Of a stretch of DNA of 64,000 bases, positions 7,567-16,391 are shown in pieces. A program made the translations under genes and the position numbers. The stretch is from assembly GCF_041916975.1 (NCBI RefSeq), contig NZ_JAYRYK010000001.1, positions 1,550,001 through 1,614,000 on the forward strand, in the 5' to 3' direction. Origin of the DNA: Sphingosinicella sp041916975 (GTDB taxonomy: Bacteria; Pseudomonadota; Alphaproteobacteria; Sphingomonadales; Sphingomonadaceae). The notes below the pieces were generated by a model that was given only the letters and a program-made list of their open reading frames with translations, was not told the DNA's origin and ran no database searches. The stretch's first letter is position 1, and the number at the start of each line of letters is the position of its first letter.

Positions 7567-8754
7567 TCAGGCATTCCCGTAAAGCGTGACGACGCACGCC
7601 CCGCCAATCCCGAGATTGTGCTGCAGGGCGATCCGCGCCCCTTCCACTTGCCGGGCACCGGCGTTGCCGCGAAGCTGCCAGACAAGCTCGGCGCATTGCG
7701 CAAGGCCGGTGGCCCCGATTGGATGGCCTTTCGACAGGAGCCCGCCGGACGGATTGGTGACGTATTTGCCGCCGTAGGTATTGTCCCCGTCGGCGATGAA
7801 CTTCTCGGCCGTCCCGGGAGCGGTGAGGCCGAGGGCCTCATAGGCGACCAGTTCATTCGCCGTGAAGCAGTCGTGGAGTTCGACGACGTCGATATCGGCG
7901 ACATCGACACCGGATGCTTCATAGACGCTCCGCGCCGCCTTCGCGGCCATGTCATAGCCGACAAGGCTCATGCCGCTCTTCGCGTCGAAAACGCCCGGCA
8001 AATCCGTCGTCATCGACTGCGCCAGGATCTCCACCCCGGCAAGCCCGTGCTTGCGGGCGAAACGCTCCGAACAAACCACGGCCGCGGCCGCGCCCGTTGT
8101 CGGCGGGCAGCATTGGTAACGTGTGAGCGGCGCGTAGACCATGGGCGACTCCATCACCTGTTCGAGGCTGAGTTCATCCCGAAACACGGCATTGGGATTG
8201 CGATGCGCGTGGCGCCGCGCCTTCACGGCGATCTGCCCGAAGGCTTCCGGCTTCGTTCCATACTTCGCCATGTGATCGTGGGCGGCGGAGCCGAAGAGCG
8301 CCGCCGTCGGCACGCCCGAAACCTGGTGACCCTGCAGTGCCGTAACGGTTTCCAAAAAATTCTCCATCGCCGAGGGCCGGTCGTTGAACACAGCGCCCAG
8401 AGCACCCGGCACCATCTGTTCGAAGCCGAGCGCGAGCACGCAATCGGCAACACCCGTCTCGACCGCCTGTCTTGCAAGATAGAGCGCTGTGGATCCAGTG
8501 GCGCAGGCATTGTTCACGTTGATGATCGGAATGCCGCTCAGCCCCAGCTCATAGAGCGCGCGCTGCCCGGAGCATGTATCGCCGTACATGTATCCGACAA
8601 AAGCCTGCTGAACATCGGCGTAATCGATGCCCGCGTCCTTCAGCGCGGCCTGCGCCGCGCGCGCACCGATATCGAAATAGATCTCGCCTGCGCTCGGCTT
8701 GCTGAACGGGGTCATCGCCACGCCTACGATTTGCGCATTTCCAGTCATACCCAT
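7567..8754 (-). CDS. Thiolase-like protein, SCP2/lipid-transfer type
   Basis: A 395-aa thiolase-superfamily protein of the SCP-x/lipid-transfer group associated with breakdown of branched or steroid-like acyl chains. The acylated cysteine is C84 in NVNNACATGS. The C-terminal block NPSGGLLSKGHPIGATG provides the family histidine, and HNLGIGGACVVTLYGN the last block with a second cysteine. The start is ATG at 8754, with AAGAAAAGG before it; 8748 is also possible. It follows the acyl-CoA ligase by 29 bases. Together they could activate and thiolytically shorten a carboxylic acid, although no acyl-CoA dehydrogenase or hydratase is nearby. Confidence 0.88.
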   Translation of the reverse strand: MGMTGNAQIVGVAMTPFSKPSAGEIYFDIGARAAQAALKDAGIDYADVQQAFVGYMYGDTCSGQRALYELGLSGIPIINVNNACATGSTALYLARQAVETGVADCVLALGFEQMVPGALGAVFNDRPSAMENFLETVTALQGHQVSGVPTAALFGSAAHDHMAKYGTKPEAFGQIAVKARRHAHRNPNAVFRDELSLEQVMESPMVYAPLTRYQCCPPTTGAAAAVVCSERFARKHGLAGVEILAQSMTTDLPGVFDAKSGMSLVGYDMAAKAARSVYEASGVDVADIDVVELHDCFTANELVAYEALGLTAPGTAEKFIADGDNTYGGKYVTNPSGGLLSKGHPIGATGLAQCAELVWQLRGNAGARQVEGARIALQHNLGIGGACVVTLYGNA

Positions 8755-8783
8755 TGCCTTTTCTTCAAGAAATCCGGATCTCA

Positions 8784-10352
8784 TCACCCTTCGAGGCGCG
8801 CGCGCAGTTCCTTTTTCGCGACCTTGTTCATCAGCGAGCGCGGCAGCGTGTCCGTCAGGATCACTTCGCGGGGAACCTTGAAGTCCGCGAGCAGGGCCTC
8901 GCATCGCGCGCGCACCCTGCCCTCAAGCCCGGAAGAAGTCGCACCGGAGGGGATGATGAACACCACCGGGACCTCGCCCAGGAAATCATGCGCCTTGCCC
9001 ACGACCGCCGCTTCGGCCACCTCGTCCATGGCGACGATCACGCGCTCGATTTCCGAGGCGGCGACGTTCTCGCCGCCCACCTTCAGCATGTCCTTCGCGC
9101 GGTCGCCAAAAATGACCTGACCGTCGCTTCTCACCTTCACGATATCGCCGGTATCCATCCAGCCGTTCGCATCGAAGCAGGCGTCGGTTGCCTCGGGGTC
9201 GTTCAGATATTCGAGAAAGAGCGATATCCCCGGCACCCCACTGATGAAGAGACGGCCCGGCGCGCCTTCGTCTGTCGGCTCAACGGAAATGCCGTCCTCG
9301 TCGCGAACGTCGATTTCGTATTCGGGCGCCGGTACGCCCATCGCGCCGGGCATTCCCCGAAGATGCAGGTAGGATTGAATGGGATGGCTGACGGTTTCCG
9401 TCATCCCCCACCATCCGGCGATTTTCAGGCGATATTTATCCTCAAGCGCCGGCAGATCGGCAAGACCGATCGCCCAGAAGCGGAAACGATGCTCGGGCGT
9501 TTCCACATCCTGAAGCGCAGACGCGACGAAAGGAAACAGCGATGCCCAGGTGCACCCGTTCGCCGTGCTGATATCCCAGAAGCGGCGCCTCGAAAACTTC
9601 GGCGTCAGCACGACCGACCCGCCCGCCCACAGCGTCCCGAGAACCGAATAGCCGAGCGCGTTGGTGTGGAAGAGCGGCAGGACGATGAGGCCTACATCGG
9701 CTTCGCCAAGTTCGCAGTGCCGGGCATTGATCTGCGCGGCCCATAGCGCATTGGCGTGCGTCCACACGACGCCCTTGGGACGCGAGGTCGTCCCCGACGT
9801 GTATTGCGCGCTGACCGGCGTCAGCGGATCGTGACAGGGCAGCAGAACGCCCGCTTCCGGCGCATACAGCTCTTCGAACGGGAACGCGCCGCGTTCCGGC
9901 GTGTCCAGCCCGACGCACGCGATCCATCCGAGCGCCCGCCCGCACGCCTCGACGAGGGGCAGGAGCGATTGCTGCGTCACGGCAAAACGCACGCGCGCAT
10001 GTTCGATGAAATACGAGAGTTCATCGGCTGAAGAGCGCGTGTTGGTCGTGACGGCAATGGCGCCGATCTTCGCGCAGGCGAACCACGCGAACAGAAATTC
10101 CGGGCAATTGTCGAGGTGGATGAGGACGGGATCGGACTTGCGCACGCCGCGCGCAATCAGGCCTCGCGCAACCGCATCGACGCGCTCGGCGAATTCCCCA
10201 TATGTCCAGCGGAGGGCATCATCCTCGGGCGGTTGCCAGATCAGGAAGACCCGATCGCGGCGTTCGCGTGCCTGCATGTCGAGCAGCCAGCCGATATCCC
10301 TCCCAAGATAAGGATGAAATTTCGGCGGCTTTCGGGCGGTGTGCGCTACCAT
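8784..10352 (-). CDS. Acyl-CoA synthetase (ANL adenylate-forming family)
   Basis: A 522-aa AMP-forming ligase. The P-loop-like motif YTSGTTSRPKGVV is at 184-196, the adenine-binding GWWGMTETVSHP follows, then the hinge block GWMDTGDIVKVRSDGQ and the C-terminal domain with GDRAKDMLKVGGENVAASEIE. The catalytic lysine is expected in SLMNKVAKKELR near the end. It makes an acyl-CoA from a carboxylate, ATP and CoA in the cytoplasm. The acid cannot be identified from sequence. It lies between an S12 hydrolase and a thiolase in the same minus-strand series. Confidence 0.9.
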   Translation of the reverse strand: MVAHTARKPPKFHPYLGRDIGWLLDMQARERRDRVFLIWQPPEDDALRWTYGEFAERVDAVARGLIARGVRKSDPVLIHLDNCPEFLFAWFACAKIGAIAVTTNTRSSADELSYFIEHARVRFAVTQQSLLPLVEACGRALGWIACVGLDTPERGAFPFEELYAPEAGVLLPCHDPLTPVSAQYTSGTTSRPKGVVWTHANALWAAQINARHCELGEADVGLIVLPLFHTNALGYSVLGTLWAGGSVVLTPKFSRRRFWDISTANGCTWASLFPFVASALQDVETPEHRFRFWAIGLADLPALEDKYRLKIAGWWGMTETVSHPIQSYLHLRGMPGAMGVPAPEYEIDVRDEDGISVEPTDEGAPGRLFISGVPGISLFLEYLNDPEATDACFDANGWMDTGDIVKVRSDGQVIFGDRAKDMLKVGGENVAASEIERVIVAMDEVAEAAVVGKAHDFLGEVPVVFIIPSGATSSGLEGRVRARCEALLADFKVPREVILTDTLPRSLMNKVAKKELRARLEG

Positions 10353-10384
10353 GACGGATCACCGTGTCCATGAGGGGCGCGCAT

Positions 10385-11560
10385 TCAGTTCCGCTCGGCC
10401 TTCGGCGCGCAGCCCTTCGCCTTGAGCGCGGGCACGAGCACATCCCTGAAGACGGCGCCGGTCTTGTCGCCGATCTGTTCGGAATTGATCTGGATTGACG
10501 CGGAAACACGGCAGTTCGGGAAATAGCCGACGTACGACTTGTAACCCATGAACCAGCCGCCGTGCGCGTAGAGCGGCCCGAATTCGGTATCGAACACATA
10601 AACGCCGAAGCCGTACCGTCCCCTCTTGCCGGCCTCGACCGGCTTCGAAACCATCATGCGGGCGTATTCGGTGCCGAGGCGCGTGCGCCCTTCGAACACG
10701 TCCCACGCCCATTCGGCAAGATCGCCCGCGTTGGTGACAAGCCCGCCGCCCGTCCATTCCGACCGCGTGTTGATCCGGAAGACGCCATCCGCCAGCACCG
10801 TGCCCGCGTCACCAAGCAGCGGGTTCGTACCGGCAAGGTAACCCTGCGCGAGCCCGTTGAAGATGCGCCCATCCGAAGGGCCGGTAAATGTCAGCCCGAG
10901 CGGATAAAGAAATCGCTCCTGAAGCAGCGCATAATAGCTCTTCCCGCCCGCCTTCTCGATCACGAGGCCGAGCAGCAGATATCCGAGGTCCGTATAGTGA
11001 AACCCTTCGCCCGGTTCGAACAGCGGCTTCGATCCATAGCCGAACGCGATCATTTCGGGTGGCGTGAATGCGAAGTCGGGTTCCTTTATCCGGGCCTTGG
11101 CGGCATCCCAGAAGCTGTCGAGATACACATGGTCGACAAGCCCGGAAGAATGGTTGAGCAGCATCCTCACCGTTATCTTCCGGTAGTTCGGCAAGGCCGA
11201 AAATTCTGACGTCTCGCCAAGCCATTTCGAAATCGGTGCATCGAGTTCGAGAATACGGTCCTTCACAAGGCTCACGGCCACCGCCGCGGCGAACATCTTG
11301 CCGATGCTTCCCGACATCATCCGCGTTTCGGGCGACATCGCGCGGTCGATCTCCTTGTCCGCGAATCCCGCCGAGAAGGAGACGCGCTGCCCATCGTCCG
11401 TAACGATCGCCGCGGTCGCGCCCGGAAGCGCGTGCTCGCTGATCGCCTTGTCCAGACGCGCCTGCACTTCGGCGACCGTGGCATCGTCGAGCGCACGAGG
11501 CTCGGCAGCCGCGGCTGTCGAAATCAGCAAGGATAAGCCAAGAATTCTCGCGATCAGCAC
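10385..11560 (-). CDS. Exported serine hydrolase, class C beta-lactamase/S12 family
   Basis: A 391-aa protein with an N-terminal signal peptide (LLISTAAAAE). The nucleophile motif SxxK is S85-IG-K88. The second motif is Y189-T-D191 rather than the usual Y-S/A-N, a notable change. A later YAHGGWFMG gives the third-motif histidine/glycine. S12 proteins include carboxylesterases, D-aminopeptidases and PBP-like enzymes, and real beta-lactamases are a minority. The start is GTG with GGAGAG ahead. It lies 24 bases after the aminotransferase. It is likely a periplasmic hydrolase of esters or amides brought in by the TBDR of this operon. Confidence 0.85.
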   Translation of the reverse strand: MLIARILGLSLLISTAAAAEPRALDDATVAEVQARLDKAISEHALPGATAAIVTDDGQRVSFSAGFADKEIDRAMSPETRMMSGSIGKMFAAAVAVSLVKDRILELDAPISKWLGETSEFSALPNYRKITVRMLLNHSSGLVDHVYLDSFWDAAKARIKEPDFAFTPPEMIAFGYGSKPLFEPGEGFHYTDLGYLLLGLVIEKAGGKSYYALLQERFLYPLGLTFTGPSDGRIFNGLAQGYLAGTNPLLGDAGTVLADGVFRINTRSEWTGGGLVTNAGDLAEWAWDVFEGRTRLGTEYARMMVSKPVEAGKRGRYGFGVYVFDTEFGPLYAHGGWFMGYKSYVGYFPNCRVSASIQINSEQIGDKTGAVFRDVLVPALKAKGCAPKAERN

Positions 11561-11584
11561 GTGTCTCTCCTGATCTGTGCCGTC

Positions 11585-12919
11585 TCAGCCGAACTGACGC
11601 TTCAACGCTGCAAAGCAGCGCGCCGCCGCTTCGCCAAGACTGTCGATGTCGGCTTCGGTCATGACTGTGGACAGGATGAAGGCCGAAAATGGCGTGGAGA
11701 TGATGCCTTCATCGAGAAGCGCGCTGTGCAGGTATCGCTGCATCGCCGTCTGTCGATCGCTCCGGGGCAGTTCGCGGAACCGGTCGGAGTCCTGCCCGCC
11801 GAAAAAGATGCTGAGAAGCGAACCGTCCGCACGGACAAAGCCATTCAGCTTGGCCTCGGCAAGCGCCGTCGTGAGCGCCGCCTTGGCCCGGCTTCCGAGT
11901 GCATCCAGACGTGCATATGCCGCGGGAGGAAGCAGCTCCAGCGTCTTCAGACCGGCCGTCATGGTGATCGGATTGGCATTGTAGGTGCCGCCATGATGGA
12001 TCTTCACGTGCGGCATCCGCACATCGAAGACGGACATGACTTCCGCGCTGCCCGCAACCGCACCGACGGGGAAACCGCCGCCGATGATCTTGCCGAGCGC
12101 GGTAAGGTCTGGGCGGATGCCGGACTGGCCCTGCGCGCCGTTGTAGCCGAGCCGGAAGCTCAGCACCTCGTCGAAGATGAGGACGATGCCGTAGGCGTCG
12201 CACAGTGCCCGCAGGCGCGACAGATATTCCGGGCGCCCCCGGATCAGCCCCGCGCGCGAGACGACGGGGTCGATGACGATGCACGCCAGCCGATCCCTGT
12301 TTGCCTCGATCAGCGCCTCGGTCGCGTCGAGGTCGTTGTAGGGAACGACGATCACGTCCTCGTTCACATAGCCCGGAATGCCTTCCGTCGCACTCACGGC
12401 GCTCGGGGCCGCGGCACTCCCCCACGTATCCGGAGACGAATTGACGCTCACTTCGGCGAAATCATAGGCACCGTGGTAAGCGCCCTCCGCCTTGGCGATC
12501 GCACTGCGACCGGTATAGGCCCGCGCCGCCCGGATCGCCATCATCACGGCTTCCGTGCCGGAATTCGTGAAGACGACCCTGTCGACAGACGCGAGCCGAT
12601 GGCAAAGCTCACGCGCCAGTCCGATCTCGCTTTCCGTCGGCATCGCGACAGCCGTCAGGCGATCGATCTGCGCCTTCACCGCTTCGTTCACAGCGGGATG
12701 ACTGTGGCCGTGAATGAGCGAAGACATGTTGTTGACGAAATCGATGCGTTCCACGCCGTCGACATCGGTAACCCTGCATCCCTCGGCCGAAGCCGCGTAG
12801 AGCGGATACGGCGCGTAGAAGATCGTCGCCCGGCTGGATCCGCCCGGCATGACCTCGATCGCTTCGCGATACAATTGTTCCGACCTCGGCGATGGAGACG
12901 ACGCGGCTACTTTGGACAC
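11585..12919 (-). CDS. Class III PLP-dependent aminotransferase (glutamate-1-semialdehyde aminomutase-like)
   Basis: About 444 aa. PLP-binding blocks visible are FTNSGTEAVMMAIR, the Asp in LIFDEVLSF and the Schiff-base lysine K277 in LTALGKIIGGGFP. The GSAM-like group also contains beta-phenylalanine and D-phenylglycine aminotransferases. A haem-pathway role is unlikely here because the gene stands between a TBDR and an exported hydrolase. The start is taken as GTG at 12919 with an AGGGA ahead; an upstream TTG (12940) lacks a ribosome site. It probably transaminates an unusual (beta- or D-) amino acid released from the imported substrate. That role is inference. Confidence 0.85.
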   Translation of the reverse strand: MSKVAASSPSPRSEQLYREAIEVMPGGSSRATIFYAPYPLYAASAEGCRVTDVDGVERIDFVNNMSSLIHGHSHPAVNEAVKAQIDRLTAVAMPTESEIGLARELCHRLASVDRVVFTNSGTEAVMMAIRAARAYTGRSAIAKAEGAYHGAYDFAEVSVNSSPDTWGSAAAPSAVSATEGIPGYVNEDVIVVPYNDLDATEALIEANRDRLACIVIDPVVSRAGLIRGRPEYLSRLRALCDAYGIVLIFDEVLSFRLGYNGAQGQSGIRPDLTALGKIIGGGFPVGAVAGSAEVMSVFDVRMPHVKIHHGGTYNANPITMTAGLKTLELLPPAAYARLDALGSRAKAALTTALAEAKLNGFVRADGSLLSIFFGGQDSDRFRELPRSDRQTAMQRYLHSALLDEGIISTPFSAFILSTVMTEADIDSLGEAAARCFAALKRQFG

Positions 12920-12955
12920 GTGATTACAATCCCTGGACAATGAATAGGAAAGCGC

Positions 12956-12985
12956 GGCGTTCCCACTCCCCGAAGCGGGAACGCC
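12956..12985. terminator. Perfect 9-bp hairpin between TBDR and aminotransferase
   Basis: GGCGTTCCC at 12956-12964 pairs with GGGAACGCC at 12977-12985. It is just past the TBDR stop on the minus strand and is followed by CGCTTTCC, only weakly T-rich. It may attenuate transcription so that the receptor is made in excess of downstream enzymes. Confidence 0.55.
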
Positions 12986-12992
12986 GACGGCT

Positions 12993-15206
12993 TCACCAGC
13001 TGTATTCGAGCTGCACGCCGAAGCGCCGCGGCGCGCTCAGGATATACATCCCGTTGGTGCGCTGTGAGAGCTTCACGCGATCGTCGAACGCATTGTCCAC
13101 GTACCCCGTGATCCGCCACGCATCCGCTTCCAGACCCAGCCGGAAATTGACGAGGTCCGCGTGCTCCAGCCGGAGTGCGTTGTCGGGCCGCTCGTACCCG
13201 CCCGATTTCGACGAATACGAAGCCTGCGTGAAGAGCCTCAGCGCATCGGAGACGGGCGTACGATAGGTTGCGACCGTGCTGTACGACCATTTCGCGGTCT
13301 GCGGTACGAAATTCCCATCCACGTTCACGCCGCTGATCAGCTGCGAACCATCGAACTTGGCGTTCAGGTAGCCGAGTGCACCGTACAGCTCGAGGCCTTT
13401 GACGGGTTTCGCGAGGAAATCGAATTCCACGCCCTTGGTGATCGTCTTGCCGCCATTGGCAACAATCGAGACGCCGAGGAACTGGAAGATCGGTGCCGGA
13501 TCGGCAACCAGGATCGCAGCGTCCTTACGCTTCGTCACGAAGGCCGACAGATTGACCTGCAGCAGATCATCCAACCAAACGCCCTTGTAGCCGAGCTCGT
13601 AGGTCAGCGACTTTTCCGGGTCGAACGGAATGTCCTCCGCCCGGCTCGCCTCGTTGTTGAAGCCGCCCGCCTTGAAGCCCGTCGCGATACGGGCGTAGAT
13701 GTTGTTCTTGTCGTTCGGACGGTAGGAGAGCGTTCCCTGCGGCGAGAAGTTGTTCCAGCTCTTCTTCACGTTGCGATCCATGAACCAGGGCGCGCCCTGC
13801 AGCTGGAAACCCGGGAAGAAGATGGGTGCCCCAACCCCGATATCGGCACCGGTGCCGAAGAACGGTATCGCGCTCGGCGTCTCCACGAAGAAGTCATAGG
13901 TCTTGCGCTCGTTCGTGTAGCGCGCGGAGCCAGTGAGATCGACCTTGTCCGACACATGCCAAGTCGCTTCGACGAAACCCGCCCAGGACCGCGTATCGGT
14001 GGTCGCCGAAGTGATCGGCGAAAGCGTGCCGAGATTGATGAAGTTTGGCGGCAGCGCCGGCGGATTGTTCGGAACCATACCGATGGGAAGGTTGAGGATA
14101 CGGTAGAAATCGCTGGTTTCGTTTATGTAGTTGAGACCGACCACATAATCGAAATTCTCGCCCCGATCGGATACGTAGCGCGCTTCCACGAACCAGTTGT
14201 CCTGCTCGCTCTGGCGAACGGCGCCGCCGGTCCCCACGAACGGGGCGAAGCCGGTGCGCGAGTCGACGTCCATGGATCGGAAACTGACGATATTCGTGAA
14301 CGTCCCTTCCCCGACGCGCCAGTTGAGCGTCTGGTAAAGGTGCAGGACATCACGCTTGACCCCGTGCTCGCTGGAATAGACCAGCGCGCCCTCGTCTTCG
14401 CCGGGAGGTGTCGTGCGCGAGCTGAGGATGATCGCCGCAGGCTGATCGGCATCTAGCCATTCGGCGGTCCACGTCACGTCGAGATCATCGTTGACGAGCA
14501 GCTTGGCCTGCCCGCGCAGCCCTGCCGAACGAACGGCATCGAGCTGGTCGCCCGTCACCGATGAAACGGCCTTTCCACCGTCCTGATCGATAAGGAAGCC
14601 GTTGATCCGGACGAAGAACTTGTCCGCAACGATCGGTACGTTGATCGTGCCGCGATACTCCTGCCGATCGAAGTTCGCCGCCGTGAACGCGAAGCGCCCT
14701 TCGATCCGGTTCACCGGTTGATTGGTGATGACGTTGATCGCGCCGCCAATGGCGTTTCGGCCATAAAGACCGCCCTGCGGCCCCTTTAGGATTTCGAGCC
14801 GCTCCAGATCGGTGAATTCATCGAGGCCGACGACGGAAGAGCCGATATAGACGCCATCCTTGTAAAGCCCATACCCCGGTTCTTCCACGTCGGTAAGACG
14901 CACGACGCCGCGAATCGCGATGCTGCCCGTGAAGGAGTCGTTCTGGAAATCGTCGAAATCGACGTTCGCCGCGTATTGGAGCGCATCCTCAAGACTGTTG
15001 ACGCGCAGATCTTCAAGAAACTTTTCGGAGAATGCCGTGATGGACATCGGCACCTCGATCAGCGTTTCCTCGCGCTTGCGGGCCGTGACGATCAGCACGT
15101 CATCCTGATTGGCCCCCGCTTCCGCGGCATATGCCGATACGACAGGCATCCCGAGTATGCTCGTCGCCAGCAGCGCCCCGCACACACCCATTTTCAGTTT
15201 CTGCAT
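12993..15206 (-). CDS. TonB-dependent outer-membrane receptor
   Basis: A 737-aa receptor. The signal peptide ends near SAYA|AEAG. A TonB-box-like DDVLIVTARKREE follows, the plug has LKGPQGGLYGRNAIGGAINVIT, and the barrel ends in a terminal tryptophan (QLEYSW). A good ribosome site (GGGGGT) precedes the ATG. It is the first gene of the minus-strand series that runs through aminotransferase, S12 hydrolase, CoA ligase, thiolase and carrier. It is divergent from a TetR regulator with tandem palindromes between them. It should import the substrate of that pathway. Confidence 0.92.
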   Translation of the reverse strand: MQKLKMGVCGALLATSILGMPVVSAYAAEAGANQDDVLIVTARKREETLIEVPMSITAFSEKFLEDLRVNSLEDALQYAANVDFDDFQNDSFTGSIAIRGVVRLTDVEEPGYGLYKDGVYIGSSVVGLDEFTDLERLEILKGPQGGLYGRNAIGGAINVITNQPVNRIEGRFAFTAANFDRQEYRGTINVPIVADKFFVRINGFLIDQDGGKAVSSVTGDQLDAVRSAGLRGQAKLLVNDDLDVTWTAEWLDADQPAAIILSSRTTPPGEDEGALVYSSEHGVKRDVLHLYQTLNWRVGEGTFTNIVSFRSMDVDSRTGFAPFVGTGGAVRQSEQDNWFVEARYVSDRGENFDYVVGLNYINETSDFYRILNLPIGMVPNNPPALPPNFINLGTLSPITSATTDTRSWAGFVEATWHVSDKVDLTGSARYTNERKTYDFFVETPSAIPFFGTGADIGVGAPIFFPGFQLQGAPWFMDRNVKKSWNNFSPQGTLSYRPNDKNNIYARIATGFKAGGFNNEASRAEDIPFDPEKSLTYELGYKGVWLDDLLQVNLSAFVTKRKDAAILVADPAPIFQFLGVSIVANGGKTITKGVEFDFLAKPVKGLELYGALGYLNAKFDGSQLISGVNVDGNFVPQTAKWSYSTVATYRTPVSDALRLFTQASYSSKSGGYERPDNALRLEHADLVNFRLGLEADAWRITGYVDNAFDDRVKLSQRTNGMYILSAPRRFGVQLEYSW

Positions 15207-15528
15207 AAATCATACCCCCATTTTTGCTGCGATCTCTGCGGATCGCGTACCGCTGCCAAACGAATCAAGTTTATCCTTGATTTCAAGTTTATACTTGGTT
15301 TTTTATGCCGTTCAAAGCGGTGATTTTTATGTTTAATTACAGTAAGTTAGAAATACTCTGGCTCCGTAAGCACGGATTCTTTCTGAAAAATGAGGCGCTT
15401 CGCGGCCTACAGGGCAGGTCCGGCGCGCGACGCGCTCATTTTGATTTTGTCGGGACGTTGCGTATTGAGGCAGGTGCAGGAACGGGGCACCCCCGGCGAT
15501 CGGAATCTTTGGGGCAGAACAGGCGACC
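15207..15528. other. Intergenic region between TBDR and tetR (322 bp)
   Basis: The region is divergent and non-coding. It holds two near-identical 16-bp palindromic elements (15265-15298) and an AT-rich stretch around 15290-15350 that probably includes both promoters. No convincing small gene was seen: the short open frames here lack ribosome sites and coding bias. Confidence 0.6.
15265..15298. promoter_or_regulatory. Tandem palindromic operators, probable TetR sites
   Basis: Two 16-bp elements, TCAAGTTTATCCTTGA (15265-15280) and TCAAGTTTATACTTGG (15283-15298), differ at two positions and start 18 bp apart. Each has TCAAG/CTTG(A/G) arms. They lie about 60 bp upstream of the TBDR start and 230 bp upstream of tetR, the usual setting for TetR control of a divergent operon. 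Confidence 0.6.
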
Positions 15529-16290
15529 ATGGCCAAACCGGGTACGACGACGACGACAACACCTCTCCCTCAACGCAAACGGCGCAAGAACGCGCGCAAG
15601 ACGAGCCCCGAGCCGCCGAGCACGGAGCGCGGCAAGATCGCGCGCGAGAAGTTCAAGAAGGCGACCGCGAAGCTCCTTGAAAGCAAGAGCTATCGCGACC
15701 TGACGCTTGCGGACATCGTCCGCGCCGCAAAATTCAACATCGCGACCTTCTATTACTATTTCAAGGACAAGCAGAGCATCGTGCGTGAGGTCATACAGGA
15801 TCTCTTTCCCCACGATTCCCTCGTCGCCGAATACCGCAGCAACAGCGTCGCGCTGGACGAACTCTTCGGGATCATCTTAGAAACCACCAAGGGCCAGACC
15901 GTGGCCTATTCGCAGCATCCCGGTCTCATGCGCAGCATCGCGCAGCTCGCGGACGACGAGCCGGAGCTTGCGGAAATCCTCTACAAGCGCGACCAGATGT
16001 GGACGGAGCTGATTGCCGAAGACATTCTGCTGCGCTTTTCCGCGAACGCCATGAAACCCGAATTCGCCCGGGCGCTTGCGGAACTGCTGAACGGAAACGT
16101 GAAATCGTTCCTCACCGATATGTATGTTATCAGGAAACCGTCGCTCACGCAGACCTTCAAGTCGGAAGAGGATGTCGCCCGGTTTCTGGCGATATTCTGG
16201 TGGCGCGCGCTGTTCCTCAGCAACCCGCAGTCGTCGGATCTCGGGCCGTTCGACGAATTCAGCCGTCTGATGCAAACCACGCTTGAATAG
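15529..16290 (+). CDS. TetR/AcrR-family transcriptional regulator
   Basis: A 253-aa regulator. After a basic, low-complexity N-terminus (TTTTTT, RKRRKNARK) the TetR helix-turn-helix occupies about residues 40-90 (LTLADIVRAAKFNIATFYYYFKDK). The C-terminal ligand domain is unassigned. The unusual 35-residue basic tail may contribute to DNA binding. It is divergent from the TBDR operon and upstream of the exported amidase on the same strand, so it probably controls both through the tandem palindromes at 15265-15298. Confidence 0.92.
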   Translation: MAKPGTTTTTTPLPQRKRRKNARKTSPEPPSTERGKIAREKFKKATAKLLESKSYRDLTLADIVRAAKFNIATFYYYFKDKQSIVREVIQDLFPHDSLVAEYRSNSVALDELFGIILETTKGQTVAYSQHPGLMRSIAQLADDEPELAEILYKRDQMWTELIAEDILLRFSANAMKPEFARALAELLNGNVKSFLTDMYVIRKPSLTQTFKSEEDVARFLAIFWWRALFLSNPQSSDLGPFDEFSRLMQTTLE

Positions 16291-16391
16291 CCCCAGGCCA
16301 ATAAGCATGGGCCGCAGGGCGTGACATGGCGAACGCGCGCGGTATCGTCGGCTGCCGTTCAAAGGGCTCCAAAAAAGGGGGAGACATCCGC

